From: Cyclina sinensis
Taxonomy: Eukaryota > Mollusca > Bivalvia > Venerida > Veneridae
Direction: 5' to 3'
NCBI GenBank assembly: GCA_012932295.1
Contig: JAAONU010000004.1
Location: forward strand, 8,565,030 to 8,629,029
DNA length: 64,000 bases
The notes under the pieces are model-generated. The model searched no databases, was not told the DNA's origin, and saw only the letters and a program-made list of their open reading frames with translations. Positions 32,601-47,600 of this stretch are shown in pieces. Each line of letters opens with the position of its first letter. Position 1 is the stretch's first letter. The position numbers and the translations under genes are program-made.

Positions 32601-35600
32601 TACCTGAAGGCAGCTAGGTATTCAGAGTCCCCTTTTGGTGGCTCTAGTCCTCCACTGAAGGCAATATTAACATTGTATCCTACTGCTTCACCAGCACCAC
32701 ACTCCTCTGGGGCACCAGTACCAGGGAAGAAGTTGCCATTGTCATGACGATGGATTGAGATATACAAGATTTCTTTGTCGTCGAAAGTCATCTGTTGTGT
32801 GCCATTACCATGGTGAACATCCTACAGATATACAACACAAGTCAGAATGATCCTTTTACTTCAAAGTGGTGACACTCATTACTTATAAGACTGTTTGCCT
32901 AGCAAATGATCAGCTGAAAAAGCTGAATCTGTGTTGGATAATAAATAAACCTCATAGCTTAATTGACCTGAAAGAAAACCCTAAAACATACAAATACTGA
33001 ACAGGGCTGCCATTTCGCCTAACTTCTTAGACTCCCATTTCAGGCAAAATTATTGTAATGAAGGAAACTTTGGGGCAGCAAATTGCATGCTGCTTATATT
33101 TGTTGTAAAAAATCTCTACCAATACCATAGTTGGTAAGAAAAGTACCAGTTAAGAAACTTACCCAGTCTACAATGAGAATCTTTTTCATTTTCAACTTCT
33201 CTTTCATCTGCTTGGCTGCTATAGCAACAGAGTTGAAATAACAGAACCCCCTGAAAAAATACACAAAACCAAACTTAACTTTAAACTGTACTTATGATGC
33301 ACATTAAGATTATGGGGCTCTTTGTATCAAAGATAGAGTCAGTCATATGCAATTTTTGATATGCACTTACAAAGAAGGGAAAATATATCAATCTCAGGCT
33401 TTGTTTTTTGTACTTTAACAGAAATAGCCAGAATTTCTCTCATTAAAATCATTTACCAACAAGGTCTTTCTTGAATTGGTTAATGTTAAAATATTAATAG
33501 ACACTTTATAAATCGAACAAGCAGGTATATTTCAGCAAATATCAAACTTGGAGGAATCGTTTAGACAAAGTATCAAGAAACAAAGGATCGAATTCTAATA
33601 AGGCCGAATGATGCAAGTTGAGCATGATTAATAAGTTCTACTGGCTCAATCTATGTCTAAGAACAGAAGTTTCCAGATGAAGATGGACAGATAATCAGGT
33701 GAATAGCATACCCACATCTCAGAGATCCAAACAGTATTTCAAGAAATCAACCGAAAAAGGGAGCACTCAACTGTAGAACTGTCATGCCGAGAAAGTTTAC
33801 CGACTTTACATTTTAACAAAAATGCACAGATTTCGGCTGATCAACTAATGATCTAATTTTTTCTACAGTAATTTGCTCAAGCCTCACATTTGTAAAGTGA
33901 CTTACATGGCTTGTTCAGGTTCAGCATGATGACCAGGTGGTCTCACTAACGCAAAGCCATTCTTCAGCTCACCTGCTCCAACCCTGAATGCCAGTTCTGT
34001 TACACATCCTGCAGCCTGTGAGAGAAAAACAACATAGTAAAATCACAGCAAGATTATTTTGTCTGACACTTAACATCTATCAAGAAATGTTACCCTTGTT
34101 AGCATTACCAGTAGCCGATACTGCCAATGGCTACTTAAGAAATAAAAAATTTTAGCCGTGAGTGTAACATAGATTAAATCACGGGTAGGAGTGCAGATGT
34201 GTAATAATTAGATCATGAGCCATTTACGTACAATTAAAGATCACACTGTCCTAATAAAGACTGACATTCAATTAAAGATCACACTGTCCTAATAAAGACT
34301 GACATTAAATTAAAGATCACACTGTCCTTATAAAGACTGACATTCAATTAAAGATCACACTGTCCTAATAAAGACTGACATTCAATTAAAGATCGCACTG
34401 TCCTAATAAAGACTGACATTCAATTAAAGATCGCACTGTCCTTATAAAGACTGACATTCAATTAAAGATCGCACTGTCATAATAAAGACTGACATTCAAT
34501 TAAAGATCGCACTGTCCTAATAAATACTGACATTCAATTAAAGATCACACTGTCCTTATAAAGAATGACATTCAATTAAAGATCACACCGTCCTTTTAAA
34601 GACTGACATTAAATTAAAGATCGCACTGTCATAATAAAGACTGACATTCAATTAAAGATCGCACTGTCCTTATAAAGACTGACATTCAATTAAAGATCGC
34701 ACTGTCATAATAAAGACTGACATTCAATTAAAGATCGCACTGTCCTAATAAATACTGACATTCAATTAAAGATCGCACCATCCTTATAAAGATTGAAATT
34801 AAATTAAAGATCGCACTGTCCTAATAAAGACTGACATTCAATTAAAGATCGCACTGTCCTAATAAATACTGACATTCAATTAAAGATCACACTGTCCTAA
34901 TAAAGACTGACATTCAATTAAAGATCGCACTGTCCCTATAAAGACTGACATTCAATTAAAGATCGCACTGTCCTTATAAAGACTGACATTCAATTAAAGA
35001 TCGCACTGTCCTTATTAAGACTGACATTCAATTAAAGATCGCACTGTCCTTATAAAGACTGACATTCAATTAAAGATCGCACTGTCCTTATAAATACTGA
35101 CATTCAATTAAAGATCGCACTGTCCTTATAAATACTGACATTCAATTAAAGATCGCACTGTCATAATAAAGACTGACATTCAATTAAAGATCGCACTGTC
35201 CTAATAAATACTGACATTCAATTAAAGATCGCACCATCCTTATAAAGATTGAAATTAAATTAAAGATCGCACTGTCCTAATAAAGACTGACATTCAATTA
35301 AAGATCGCACTGTCCTAATAAATACTGACATTCAATTAAAGATCACACTGTCCTAATAAAGACTGACATTCAATTAAAGATCGCACTGTCCCTATAAAGA
35401 CTGACATTCAATTAAAGATCGCACTGTCCTTATAAAGACTGACATTCAATTAAAGATCGCACTGTCCTTATTAAGACTGACATTCAATTAAAGATCGCAC
35501 TGTCCTTATAAAGACTGACATTCAATTAAAGATCGCACTGTCCTTATAAATACTGACATTCAATTAAAGATCGCACTGTCCTTATAAATACTGACATTCA

Positions 35601-38600
35601 ATTAAAGATCGCACTGTCCTTATAAATACTGACATTCAATTAAAGATCGCACTGTCCTTATAAAGACTGACATTCAATTAAAGATCGCACTGTCCTTATA
35701 AAGACTGACATTCAATTAAAGATCGCACTGTCCTTATAAATACTGACATTCAATTAAAGATCGCACTGTCCTTATAAATACTGACATTCAATTAAAGATC
35801 GCACTGTCCTTATAAAGACTGACATTCAATTAAAGATCGCACTGTCCTTATAAAGACTGACATTCAATTAAAGATCGCACTGTCCTTATAAATACTGACA
35901 TTTAATTAAAGATCGCACTGTCCTTATAAATACTGACATTCAATTAAAGATCGCACTGTCCTCATAAAGACTGACATTCAATTAAAGATCGCACTGTCCT
36001 CATAAAGACTGACATTCAATTAAAGATCACACTGTCCTCATAAATACTGACATTCAATTAAAGATCACACTGTCCTCATAAATACTGACATTCAATTAAA
36101 GATCGCACTGTCCTCATAAATACTGACATTCAATTAAAGATCACACTGTCCTTATAAATACTGACATTCAATTAAAGATCGCACTGTCCTCATAAAGACT
36201 GACATTCAATTAAAGATCGCACTGTCCTCATAAATACTGACATTCAATTAAAGATCACACTGTCCTTATAAATACTGACATTCAATTAAAGATCCCACTG
36301 TCCTCATAAATACTGACATTCAATTAAAGATCGCACTGTCCTTATAAATACTGACATTCAATTAAAGATCGCACTGTCCTTATAAATACTGACATTAAAT
36401 TAAAGATCGCACTGTCCTAATAAATACTGACATTCAATTAAAGATCGCACTGTCCTAATAAAGACTGCTATTCAATTAAAGATCACACTGTCCTTATAAA
36501 GACTGACATTCAATTAAAGATCACACTGTCCTTATAAAGACTGACATTCAATTAAAGATCACACTGTCCTTATAAAGACTGACATTCAATTAAAGATCAC
36601 ACCGTCCTTATAAAGATTGATTTTCATCATAATATTATTTCTAGAGACTTTTGTTGAACTGCTTGCACTGTAATATGGATTTTATCAACTGAGTAAATTA
36701 GATGACTATATATACAAACTGATAAATGTAAACTATACTTTCTGAAATATTAATATTAATGTTCTAAGGTAGCTGCCTTTAGGGAAAAGAATAAAAAAGA
36801 TTATGCATGTAAACCAAGGGTAAAAATATTTTTTATAAATAGCGAAGCAATTTACCAGGAAAAGATCATTAAACTGATATTTTAAGTTTCCTGGTAAAAT
36901 CCACAGCACATTTCAATCACAACATTCTATTCAATAATTCATATCCATCAACAGCATAATAACAATGAACTTCTAAGAACTGCAGCTTCCATAAATGCAA
37001 TTAAATGAACGGAACACAAGAATTATCTTCAGTAACTGATGAAATTCAAAAAAAACATACATATCTGATGATGTGTATCAATTAATGTATCAATGGAAAA
37101 AACAGATGAATCAATTTTACAGAAGTATCCAGTTATTCACTGGAGCACAACTGAATGTTAATGATTACCAGGTAACTGCCGCTGTAAAAGTGTGTAACTG
37201 ACACTGAATCAGCAGAAACTAAACATTAAAAACAACAACAACAGTTATTCTAGTCCCTAAGGGTATTTATACATGAACCTTGAAGCATCTTTCAATCATT
37301 CAAATCCTTTTCACTTTCTTTATCTTCATTTACATTTCATTTCTGAACCTATTATTTACAAGCTTATTTCTGCACTTCATGCATGCATGTTTATTTCTGA
37401 ACCTAATATCTGCATGTTTATTTCTGAACCTCATATCTGCATGTTTATTTCTGAACCTCATATCTGCATGTTTATTTCTGAGCCTCTTATCTGCATGTTT
37501 ATTTCTGAACATCATGTTGACATGTTCATCACTTAACGTCATGTTTACATGTTCATCACCTGTCACGTTTACATGTTCATCACTTAACGTCATGTTTACA
37601 CATTCATCACTTAACGTCATGTTTACATGGTCATTACTGACCCTTATGTTTAAATGTTTATTTCTGAACCTCATGTTCACATTTTTAGTTTTGAGCCTGA
37701 AGCTGGCATGTTTATTTCTGAAGCTCAAGTTTACACCTTTATTTCTGAACACCTGATTTACTTGTTTATTTAAGCATCTCTTTAATGCATTTCTTTCTAG
37801 GGGTATGTGTATGTAAATAACATATAGATGGAATGTATATTTTCAAACTTATATGTTGAAGTCTATTTGACAAGACACACAGAAACATGCATGTATAATT
37901 ATCACACTGAAATGCAGACATACCATTCTGGCTGCTATGGATGTATGTAAATCATTCCACACTGTGTCAGAGTCCACGCCAACCCCACCACATGGTAAAG
38001 CACAAAAACGCATTGGTAATGATTCTGCAAAACAGATTTTTTTTTAAACATTGTGTAACCATAAGCTTTAAAAAGAATACTAAAAATAGGCAATTTATCA
38101 AACTAAGTAAAGATTTTTGCCAAACTTTAGCCTATAAATGACTGTGTCTACCAAATGATACTGCTAATTTCTTCCCAAAACTAGCTTAGTTTTATGCTTC
38201 TAATGAACACTCCTTTCCACAAACAAGTATTACCTAAGTGTTAGAATACTTAAATTAGGAGCTAACTTTAAAGCAAGGTTTTGACCATACACTATACATA
38301 TACTGTCTCCAAGTTGAGGGAGTGTTATCTTGAATCTCAAGTCACCTTCTATCTTCTGACCACTGAGAACTCAGTTTAGACATTACATTCCTGAATCAAA
38401 GAAGACTTGTATGAAAGTCTTGATCTTTACATCTTACTCAGCTCTGTAATGACTGTGTCCCATTGGATACCAACCGACAGTTGTCAGTAGTCTGGAGAAA
38501 GATTTTTTTCCTTCAAACTAGTGAAGACTGGTTTGAACACTGGTTTGAAGAACACTTACCAAAATGCTTTGGATCAAGACGAGAACGACTTAAATGATTT

Positions 38601-41600
38601 GTAGCATAAAATAAGGTGTACGCTTCTGAATGACAGGACTGTATTTCTTCTAATGTGGCTTTACGGCACTTTAATTGCTGAAATCATACAATAAATGTCA
38701 ATGAACAGCAAACAAAAATGGAACAAATGGTATTGTTTCACCATGAAATATGTTCTGAATTACTTTCACTGAACTAAAATATACTTCTTGATTTTAAGCA
38801 GAGCAGAATGAGAACAAGCAATAAGTCATTAGGTCAAGAACTGTATACTGCTTTGGATGTTACAGTCTGGTAAACAGTGATCTTACCAAAACCTGCAGGA
38901 GTTTACAGAGTTCAGAGATTCATGTATCTAGACAGGTGGACAAAACTTCCTTGTTTAAACCTACTAGGAGAATGAATGATTCTAGTATTTCAACATGTTA
39001 CTCATTTTCATGTCTTTACATATCATATGCCAATGACTGACTATACAATCTTATATCATGAGACTTTAAGTTGAGGGTTAATGTGTTCAAAGCTGGTGTG
39101 TGTGCTAACCAACACACATACACTGTAAAATTGTATGTTATTCTGGATGTGACCTTTCTCACTTATACAGATGAAATGCAATCAACCAAATCCCAACATA
39201 TAAATTGTGGTGTACTATGAAAACATTCTTTAACTCCTTCAGAACTTTTTGCTTTCATAAGAGGTGTGATAGAATAAAAGATGTGATTCTATGATAAAAT
39301 TCCAAGTTCTACTATTACATGTATTCCAAAGAATCATGTTTCAATTAAATATCTTATCAGATTATACTGATGTCCAAAGTATCTTGACACTGTATTTTCA
39401 ACCTTGTATTAGCAGGCTTCTGAAAATACATAAATGTTATCCCAACAATATGACGGGAATCCTTCAACTTGGAAATTAAATTTGTATCTATCTGCGAGTT
39501 TTAATGGCAATCAAGTTAATACCTAGTTTCTCTCTTACCTCACAATTTGAGATCAGATTTTTTTCTTGTAACCGGGACCAGATACTGTGTATTCTGCCTG
39601 CATGTTCGGGATGAACTGAGTCATGTCCACATGTACACTGATGTTTCTGCATTATTGTATCATACGCTATTGCTGCAAGTAAAGATACAGTCATGTTACA
39701 TAATTTTAACTGTATGACTCCCTTCACCATATCATCTTAACCCTTTCCTCCATATATATACCTTTATGGCTTGGGCAAACAGTGCAGATCCAGATCAGTC
39801 GGCACATCTGTGCCGTCTGATCAGGATCTACACTGTTTGCCTTTGATACATTAGGTTATTTCTGACCAAAAAGCGAACAGTGCAGATCCTGATCAGACGG
39901 CACAGATGTGCCGGCTGATCTGGATCTACACTGGTCGCACATGTGTAAAAATGTGTATTATATGGAGTAAAGGGTTAAAGAATACACTTCATATCTCAGC
40001 AAAATGACACACTAAGATATAGTGATTGTTTCAACTCAGCAATTCTTTTATAAACAATACAAATCTTATTTCCTACAAATAGATGTTACAAGTTCTGTAA
40101 CAATGCTAATGCACTTCTTTTTTATAAGTAGTTTGAACTAGTACACATTAGGTATTGCAAAAAGAACAATCAGTACTCTTGTAGATTTTTCATATATCAA
40201 AAATGATGTTTTCTGGCTGCTTTAATAGATTTAAAGATATTTATTTTATCTTTTATTTTTTTTATTTTACAGACATAACCTAGAAACTGAAACTAAAACT
40301 GACCATGTTGTGCAGAAATGGTCACTTTAGACAAAAATAAGAAAGAAATAAAAAAATCTCCGAAATGATGTTGTTCTTCTACATTGTCATGCAAAACATC
40401 ATTAACCTTTTTGTCATCACAAGCCAATCCATCATGGCATGGTATTGTCAAACCTGATAGTTTTTCCAAACATAGAACTACCAATTAACAAAACAATTTT
40501 GTAGCATAGCATGACACAGAAATAAGCAAATGTACCCTTATATAGCGCATGATTCTCAGCTTTCACAGCAATCATCAGTAATTATAGCTGAATACAGACA
40601 GATAATTTATAATCAATACAACAAGTGGAAGCTCCTTAAAAAAAAAACAAAAAAAAACTAGTATTCTCTGTACAAAACATGTCCTATTTTTGTAAAGTGA
40701 CTGACTGACTGCCACTGATAATTCTGATTAGTCCTGAATGACATCCCTACAAAGGTTTCAAAACATCATTAACTTCTGTAAAGTTATATCCCCTTGAATG
40801 CATCTTTTATACATAAAAAGATTAAAAAAACAAGGAGTTGCTTCCCTTCTATAACAAGCATGCAACATGGACACCTACAATGCTAAGACTGATGTGCATG
40901 TGACAATGTAATACTGCAGACAGTTACTTCACGGTCATAATTCATTCTAAAATTGCCAGATAAAACATTCTTTGAGGACATCAATACAATTTCTGATTAA
41001 CAGTTAATGTTATTCTGATGTATCTCATCAGAAAAGGATTTTAGTCAGCCTGAAAATGACATTTTTGTCATGGTAAGCAACTCAGACTCCATGACCAAAT
41101 ATAAAAGGCAAATCCTGTTACATTACAACTTATTTATAGAAGTCATTTCTAAACGATTTTACAGCCAACTGAATTGCATTAATAAAATTTTCCAGGAAAT
41201 CTGAGTTTTTACAAATACCACAAACAAAACTCCCATCCTGGATTAAACTATTTCACAGAAGTGTTTAAGTGGTGCTTGAAGTCCTGTTTTTACCAATCAC
41301 ACTGCAGTTTTCCAATTTATAAAAAGTAAATTTGTATTAGTCAATATTCATCACTACATCAGTTAACAGACTGATTTCAGAGAGTAGATAAAATCTTAAT
41401 TCCACCATTATGCCTGCCTGTGTTAATCTAGTATACAAAAATAAAACTGAACTGGAAGTGTGACTGTGCAGCACAAGACCAATTCAAGTTTATCTAATTG
41501 TACTAACGAAAACTAACCTAAACTAAATAACAATACTGAGAAGGGTAAAACCAGACTGTCAGAGGCTTTTCAAGCTATTCAAACTGATCAGTTATATTTA

Positions 41601-44600
41601 ACAAGTTGAAACATACATGAATATTGCTTGTACTGAAGTATCTTTGATTACACTAGTGTTGTCAACATTCAATACTTAAGGATGAAATGACTGACTTCCA
41701 AGACTTGCTCAGAGCCCAGGGCAGTATAATAAAAGTACCCGGTCTTTAAACAACCCTCAACATCCTTCAACTAAGCATTTGGGATCAAACTTGTTAATTT
41801 CAGAGAATAATGTATATTGTATAATCAGTATTGACTTTCACATCGTCATAACTGAATGGTAGCCTTTTTACAAATTCTTTTGTATTTAACCTCCAAACCA
41901 ACTTACCAGTTGTGAAGCTGTATTTTACAGGACCAACATCCTGTGCTTGTGGTGGCATTGAAAAGGTAACAAGGGGACTAGACTGGGTTCTTGCTAGGGG
42001 CCGATGATGACCTTTATGTCTTGGCTTTGTTACTGCCAGTAGGTGTTCACTTTCACGCCGAGTCAACTTGTTCGTAATTTCAGACCCGCTGTCATCCATC
42101 TTGGTTTCCTTGACAACAACAACATCGTTATCATCGGCTTCATGAGCTTCTTTCATCTCCTGATAAAACCAACAGATTCTGCTATTAATACATTATACAA
42201 GATCATATTACTAACAAAATGATTATTATTGATTTAAAGAACTCCTTTTCAGAACTTTTTAGCATGTAGGACATACCGTACGTTTTTCTCTCTAAAGGGC
42301 ATGGCATTTATTTCTAGCTATACGTTTTACAAAATTCGGGTCATATCTATGCCAAGCAAATTCAATGCCTGACCACTTATATTTCAACTTTTGCAAACTT
42401 CTACATCTACCTGTGCTAGTTTAGCTTCCGTTTCTTCATCAACATTCTCCATGTGAGTTTTACTACTGGTCCTTTGTAATACAGTCTGTCTTATATGCTG
42501 CTTTACGAGAAACTTGTCTTTGAGGATCTGTTCTGGGTCTTGTTCAATGCCGGGACCCGCCACTCCAGCCCGCTGCTGCTGTTGTAACAAAAGATTCTGT
42601 TGGATGAAAGGATGACCAATTGGTAAAGGCGCTGACTGAGTACGTCCTAATGGTCGATGTCTGAAATATATACCAAAGGCATAATCATCATGCTTGCAAT
42701 AAATGAGAAAACACTGTATATACAAATAACTGAAAGAATATTTTAACTAGTAAATATGTGACACAGATGACTAGAAAATCAGTAGAAAGGACTGTTTTCT
42801 ACTGCACCTTTAAAGTAAATGCAACCCAGATAAAAACTCACATTAATTATCTATCTGTTAAGAATTCTGCCATGGAAACAGTTCTGGCAAAATCAATGTT
42901 TTTCATTTTTACTCTAAGTCTGATCTCCATTCATTATCTCAGAAAAAAAAATGCCAAAGAAAGGTTTTGATCTCAATCCCTCTATGTATCAGCTGTTTTT
43001 GCCTTCACAACCAACAAAGGCAATGACCTGCTTACATATCCACCTATTAAATTTCATTTACTATCACTTTAACCTGCAAAGTGGTCTGATAAATTTTTAA
43101 CTGATGGACAAACCCATTTATGAAATTTGTTGAGTAAGGTTTAATAAAAAAGCCATACTCTCAAACTGCTGTCAAACTTGATGAGGTAACACAAAAAGAT
43201 GCATCAGAAAAAATCTCTTTGCTCCACAGGACTTGATCTCATGCCTGCTTTGCCCAGCCCACATGATCAACCAATATTTCAGACCTCTAAGCCAAAGAAT
43301 TGGTTCCTTTATGCTTTTGTCAGTGGTTGAATATTTTAAACAAAGCAGGTGTGCACTTTACTGTTATACAGCCTTCTGGTACATGCTTTACAGCATGTCT
43401 CTGAGGTTTATGTCCTTCAATTAACCATTTAGTTGGATGGTGTATGTAAAAGTCAATGAGTTTATTACACGAAATCCTAAAATAGGTAGATGGTTATTAC
43501 CAAGATGTAAAAGCCAATCTCAATTTACACATCTTCAGCAATTTGTTCAAGGAAGGGTTATAAAGTAAATTCCAGTGCATAAAACATGTGCTTTTGAGAA
43601 CAAAGGCAGAGAGGACAAAATACCCGCTGAAAGGCTTGATTTTAGATTTACAACCTGAATGCCGACTTTTTCAAGGATGATTTAAGACAAATCTCTTTTA
43701 CAAGAATCTGTACTTTATTTTCTTTTTTCAAAATTAACTCAAACCTTTGATTTTGTTTCGAAACCAATGAGTGGACAACTGCTTCATCGAAAACTCAGAC
43801 TTCCCTTTTTTTATTCTGATTTAACAAAAAGGTGAAGCTCAATTCATCTGTGCAAAAACATCTATCAAACAGAAACACTTTCATATAAATATATCTCTAT
43901 TAGCTATTCACCCATTCATCTGATGAAGATTTTTCTGTAAGACATGAAATTCCATTCTTAGCATTGAGACAATCTAGGCACAGTAATCACAAAATTGGAT
44001 CATTTTCAAAGCCAACACCCAGGCCTCAACACTGGTCAAGCTGTCCATCTCATACAAAACTAAAAGTGCTTTTAAGTGAAGGTAACCTTTCATATCCTAC
44101 CTTACTCCTGAAAACCTATTCAATGTACACCTACCTATGAATTCTGGCTTGGTGACTTTCTGATGATGACTGGGTGCTGGTGGGTGGGGGATAGGGAGGC
44201 CCAACAAGGGGTGAGGGCTTGGTCCCTGAGGCCCTGGCTTCCTCTATAGCTTTTATCTGGGCTGCCATCATGGATCTTGCTGATGGATCTGATGGAGATG
44301 GGTATTCACCATCTATTGCTGAAAAAAATGTTACAAAGAGTTTTCAACAACCTTGAAGTTATATAACATTTGTTATCTTCTGCCAAAACGGTGCAAGACT
44401 TCATTAGCAAAATATTGTGAATACACATTCTTGTGTCTGTCTGACTGAATTTTCATTCTGATTTTTTGTAAACTTCTTTTACAAGCTATTTTGAAATATA
44501 ATTAGACTACAATATCACTGAAATTACATCATCTTTCAAAATCCTCTGCTTGCTATTCTAAAACAAATTACACAATTTTTCAAAGGAACATATCACATTA

Positions 44601-47600
44601 GCTTTTGATTCAGAGACACAACCACCAAAGTCTTTCAATCCACTGAATGATCCATGTCATACCTGGCAATGATGGGTGATACCCGGGGATTGCAGTACCC
44701 TGAAGTCCTGGGAGCCCAACTCTTGCAGCTCCAACTGCACGGAGTTCAGCATCAGAGTAATTCGAATGAGTTCCGTTACCACCCTAGAAATAAAAAAGTA
44801 AAATCGTTTAATAAAAAAACAAACAAAAAACTAGTAAAACATTTTTTACCTATGAACAAAAGCACTGTCAAGCAATTTTAAATTCCAATGCCATTCAAAT
44901 TAAGATTCTTCAGATCATCTGAAAACCCTATCAAGCTAGGTTGCTGAAGTCACTACTTTGTGTGCCTTACTTATATAATACTGTGAGAGTACTTACAGCA
45001 CTGGGAGGTCGCCCTAATGAGATGTTTGGCATGGACGGTGATGTGTACAGGTCCGGATTAACATAACCCATTGTGTGATACAGTAGATAAGGGTGTATAT
45101 GTGTGTCCTGAAAGACAAAATATGAACAAAATACTAATGTTTCAGTATTTATGTTATAATAAATGTAACACAGCCAACCAAATATATTGGGAGGAGCAGT
45201 GGTCGAGGGGTTAAAGCACCAGACTCCGGATCCAGAAATTGCTTGTTCGAATCTCCCGGGTGAGAGTCTCCAGTGACATTTCACATTCCTCACTTTCGGT
45301 GCGAGTGCTGGTTTGAACCCAGGAAGCAGTCATCAAGAGGGATTAATAAAAGTTGCAAGAACTTGCTTCCCAATTGATGTAAAATAAATAAGTTTAAACT
45401 AAACTAACCAAATATACTGAATTGTAAACATTGCCAAGTTAATCATTTTACATCTAAATGGTTGAGAGGCATGGTTTTAAGTCTCACAGACACTGTCACC
45501 TCAGAAAGTCATAATCTATGTAATAACAGGAATCACTGTTTTTTAGTACTGAATTAATTATATCTTTCAAACTACTTTACAACCTTATCAATGTATGCTT
45601 TCACTCCTCCAAAAAAATACTACAAACTTATGGACCATCTCTAAATCTGTAAGAATGGCAGTTTTCAGAGAGAGGCTGATCAAGTTTTAAACCTTTGCCC
45701 GACAGTGATGGAATTTGCTCAGTACAGGCAGATCAACCATAACATTAATGCCGTCTGATCATCATCAGCACGTTTTGCTATTTGGTCAGTAAATTTTCAA
45801 CAGATACCCCTAGAATTCTCAACATGAATGATGGACTAGTCCATTTTAGAAATGAGGCAAGGATTAGTCCATTTTTGAAACCAAGGCAAGGACTAGTCAG
45901 GTTTCTTAAACTCTGACAATGTAGATGTTATGCGACATGAACTAGGTGTCATGGACAGGTGTTATGGGGCATGAACTATTTTTCTTCAGCGACACAAGAC
46001 AGGTTTATTGTCATGCATGAAGTGTATAGCTTCTATGAACAATAATTTTGGAAATTATAACAAGACATTTTAAAATTTTAATCTTCTTTAATACATTTCG
46101 TTTCTTTTTTTTATATATACACCTACCATTTTATCTCTTTTAGAGTTATTGAATGAAGAAACATTTTTTAATCTTTACATAAAAAAAATATCAAAATATT
46201 AAATTTTTTCTTTACAAATCAAAGTTTTCATCCAACAGACCTTACTGTATCAAGGTACAAACTCATAAAGTATATCTCTGTTATATAGCAGATAGGTGTA
46301 GTAATGATATAACAGCAGCCTCAGACAGTTATGGCAAGCACTTTCTGACCTTTATGCCAGGTGAGCAGATCTCATTATTCTATTTTCTTACAAATAATAC
46401 ATTGGCATAATGCCCTCATGTACGACTATAAACTGGAGATATTCAAAACAATATGCTATTATAGTAAATCTTCTGAGATTTAAGCAATTGTATATTATAG
46501 TCCTAAAATTTCAATCAAACCCTGCACATTATGTAACCCGTAGACTACCTCTCTCAAATTAACTATCGAATATGAATTAGCTCAATTTATTCCACCTTTA
46601 ATATCAATAGAATCACTGCTACTGTAATTAGTGCACTTTTTGACCTGTTTAATACACAGACCTTTCATTGAAACAAAAACTCTCCGAGACCAAATCCTAG
46701 AAGTTTACATGCACTTGTTTTCTCTGCAAAACTCTGACAGGCCCAGACTGATAAAATCATCTTTAACCAAAATATCTCAGAACAAAAACCAGTACAGTCG
46801 CAGTAGTTAGCCTAAAACATAGGCTTTTAATCAAACAAATACCCAAGCATTCTGACAGATTTAGACACTCTATTTCTATTTCAGGAAAATGGCAAGATTG
46901 GATTATCATTACAGGCAATCTGTACAAATGAATTTCAAGATCTGACGATAATTATTTCTTTCGACTATTTCTGGACTGGAGAGAAGATTACTTTCAAATT
47001 TTGCCGTTTCTCACCCAGACATTCGATGTTATATTTGGAAAACTATCTGTAACAGAGAATGTAATTCATTTAGAAAGGAATTCTGAAATTCTGAAAGCTG
47101 GCTATAAATCCTGCCACAACAGTACCATACTTTTCTGTTATAATTTCAATAACCTCTCACAGACGGCAGTATTATATATAATTATATATTATACATGGAG
47201 ATGAAAATGATACATTTGATTGAGTGTAAAGTAGTGATTGCAGATTTTCTTTCATTAACTCATGAAAAGGGTAATGTAAGATGAACATGTAAAACTTTTA
47301 CTTTTAAAGGTTGAAGTGAATTAACTATCTGATTTTTTTTCTTCAAACTATATGGTGTCATGTTTTGTAGATAAAAGTTTATCAAAATTAAGCACTATCA
47401 GTTCTGTGCCACAGCTAAAAGACAAACAAAAATAACTCTTAACATCACACTTAAATGGAACAAGAGCTCCGTGGAGTGGCGCCAGGGCTCGTCTGTTTTA
47501 CATGTCGACAATGGGGGCAATAGTTATGGTTTTTGTGCACTACTCCTGAAGGAGATTTATATCCCTCTGACGTTTCATGTCAAGATGTTGATATTGTTCA

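Larger units (their letters stand above)
34016..37923. other. HDAC intron dominated by a satellite
   Basis: About two thirds of the 3.9-kb intron is the 38-bp satellite (34,231-36,619), and another part is a 27-bp minisatellite (37,340-37,760). The remainder is AT-rich. Confidence 0.8.

Noticed and set aside
34231..36619. CRISPR-like array
   Set aside because: The repeats are directly adjacent 38-bp units with no unique spacers, inside an intron of an animal gene; it is a satellite.
37273..37756. Open frames with [13 protein letters not shown] 9-residue repeats
   Set aside because: Product of a 27-bp minisatellite within an HDAC intron; frames on both strands end at the repeat edges.
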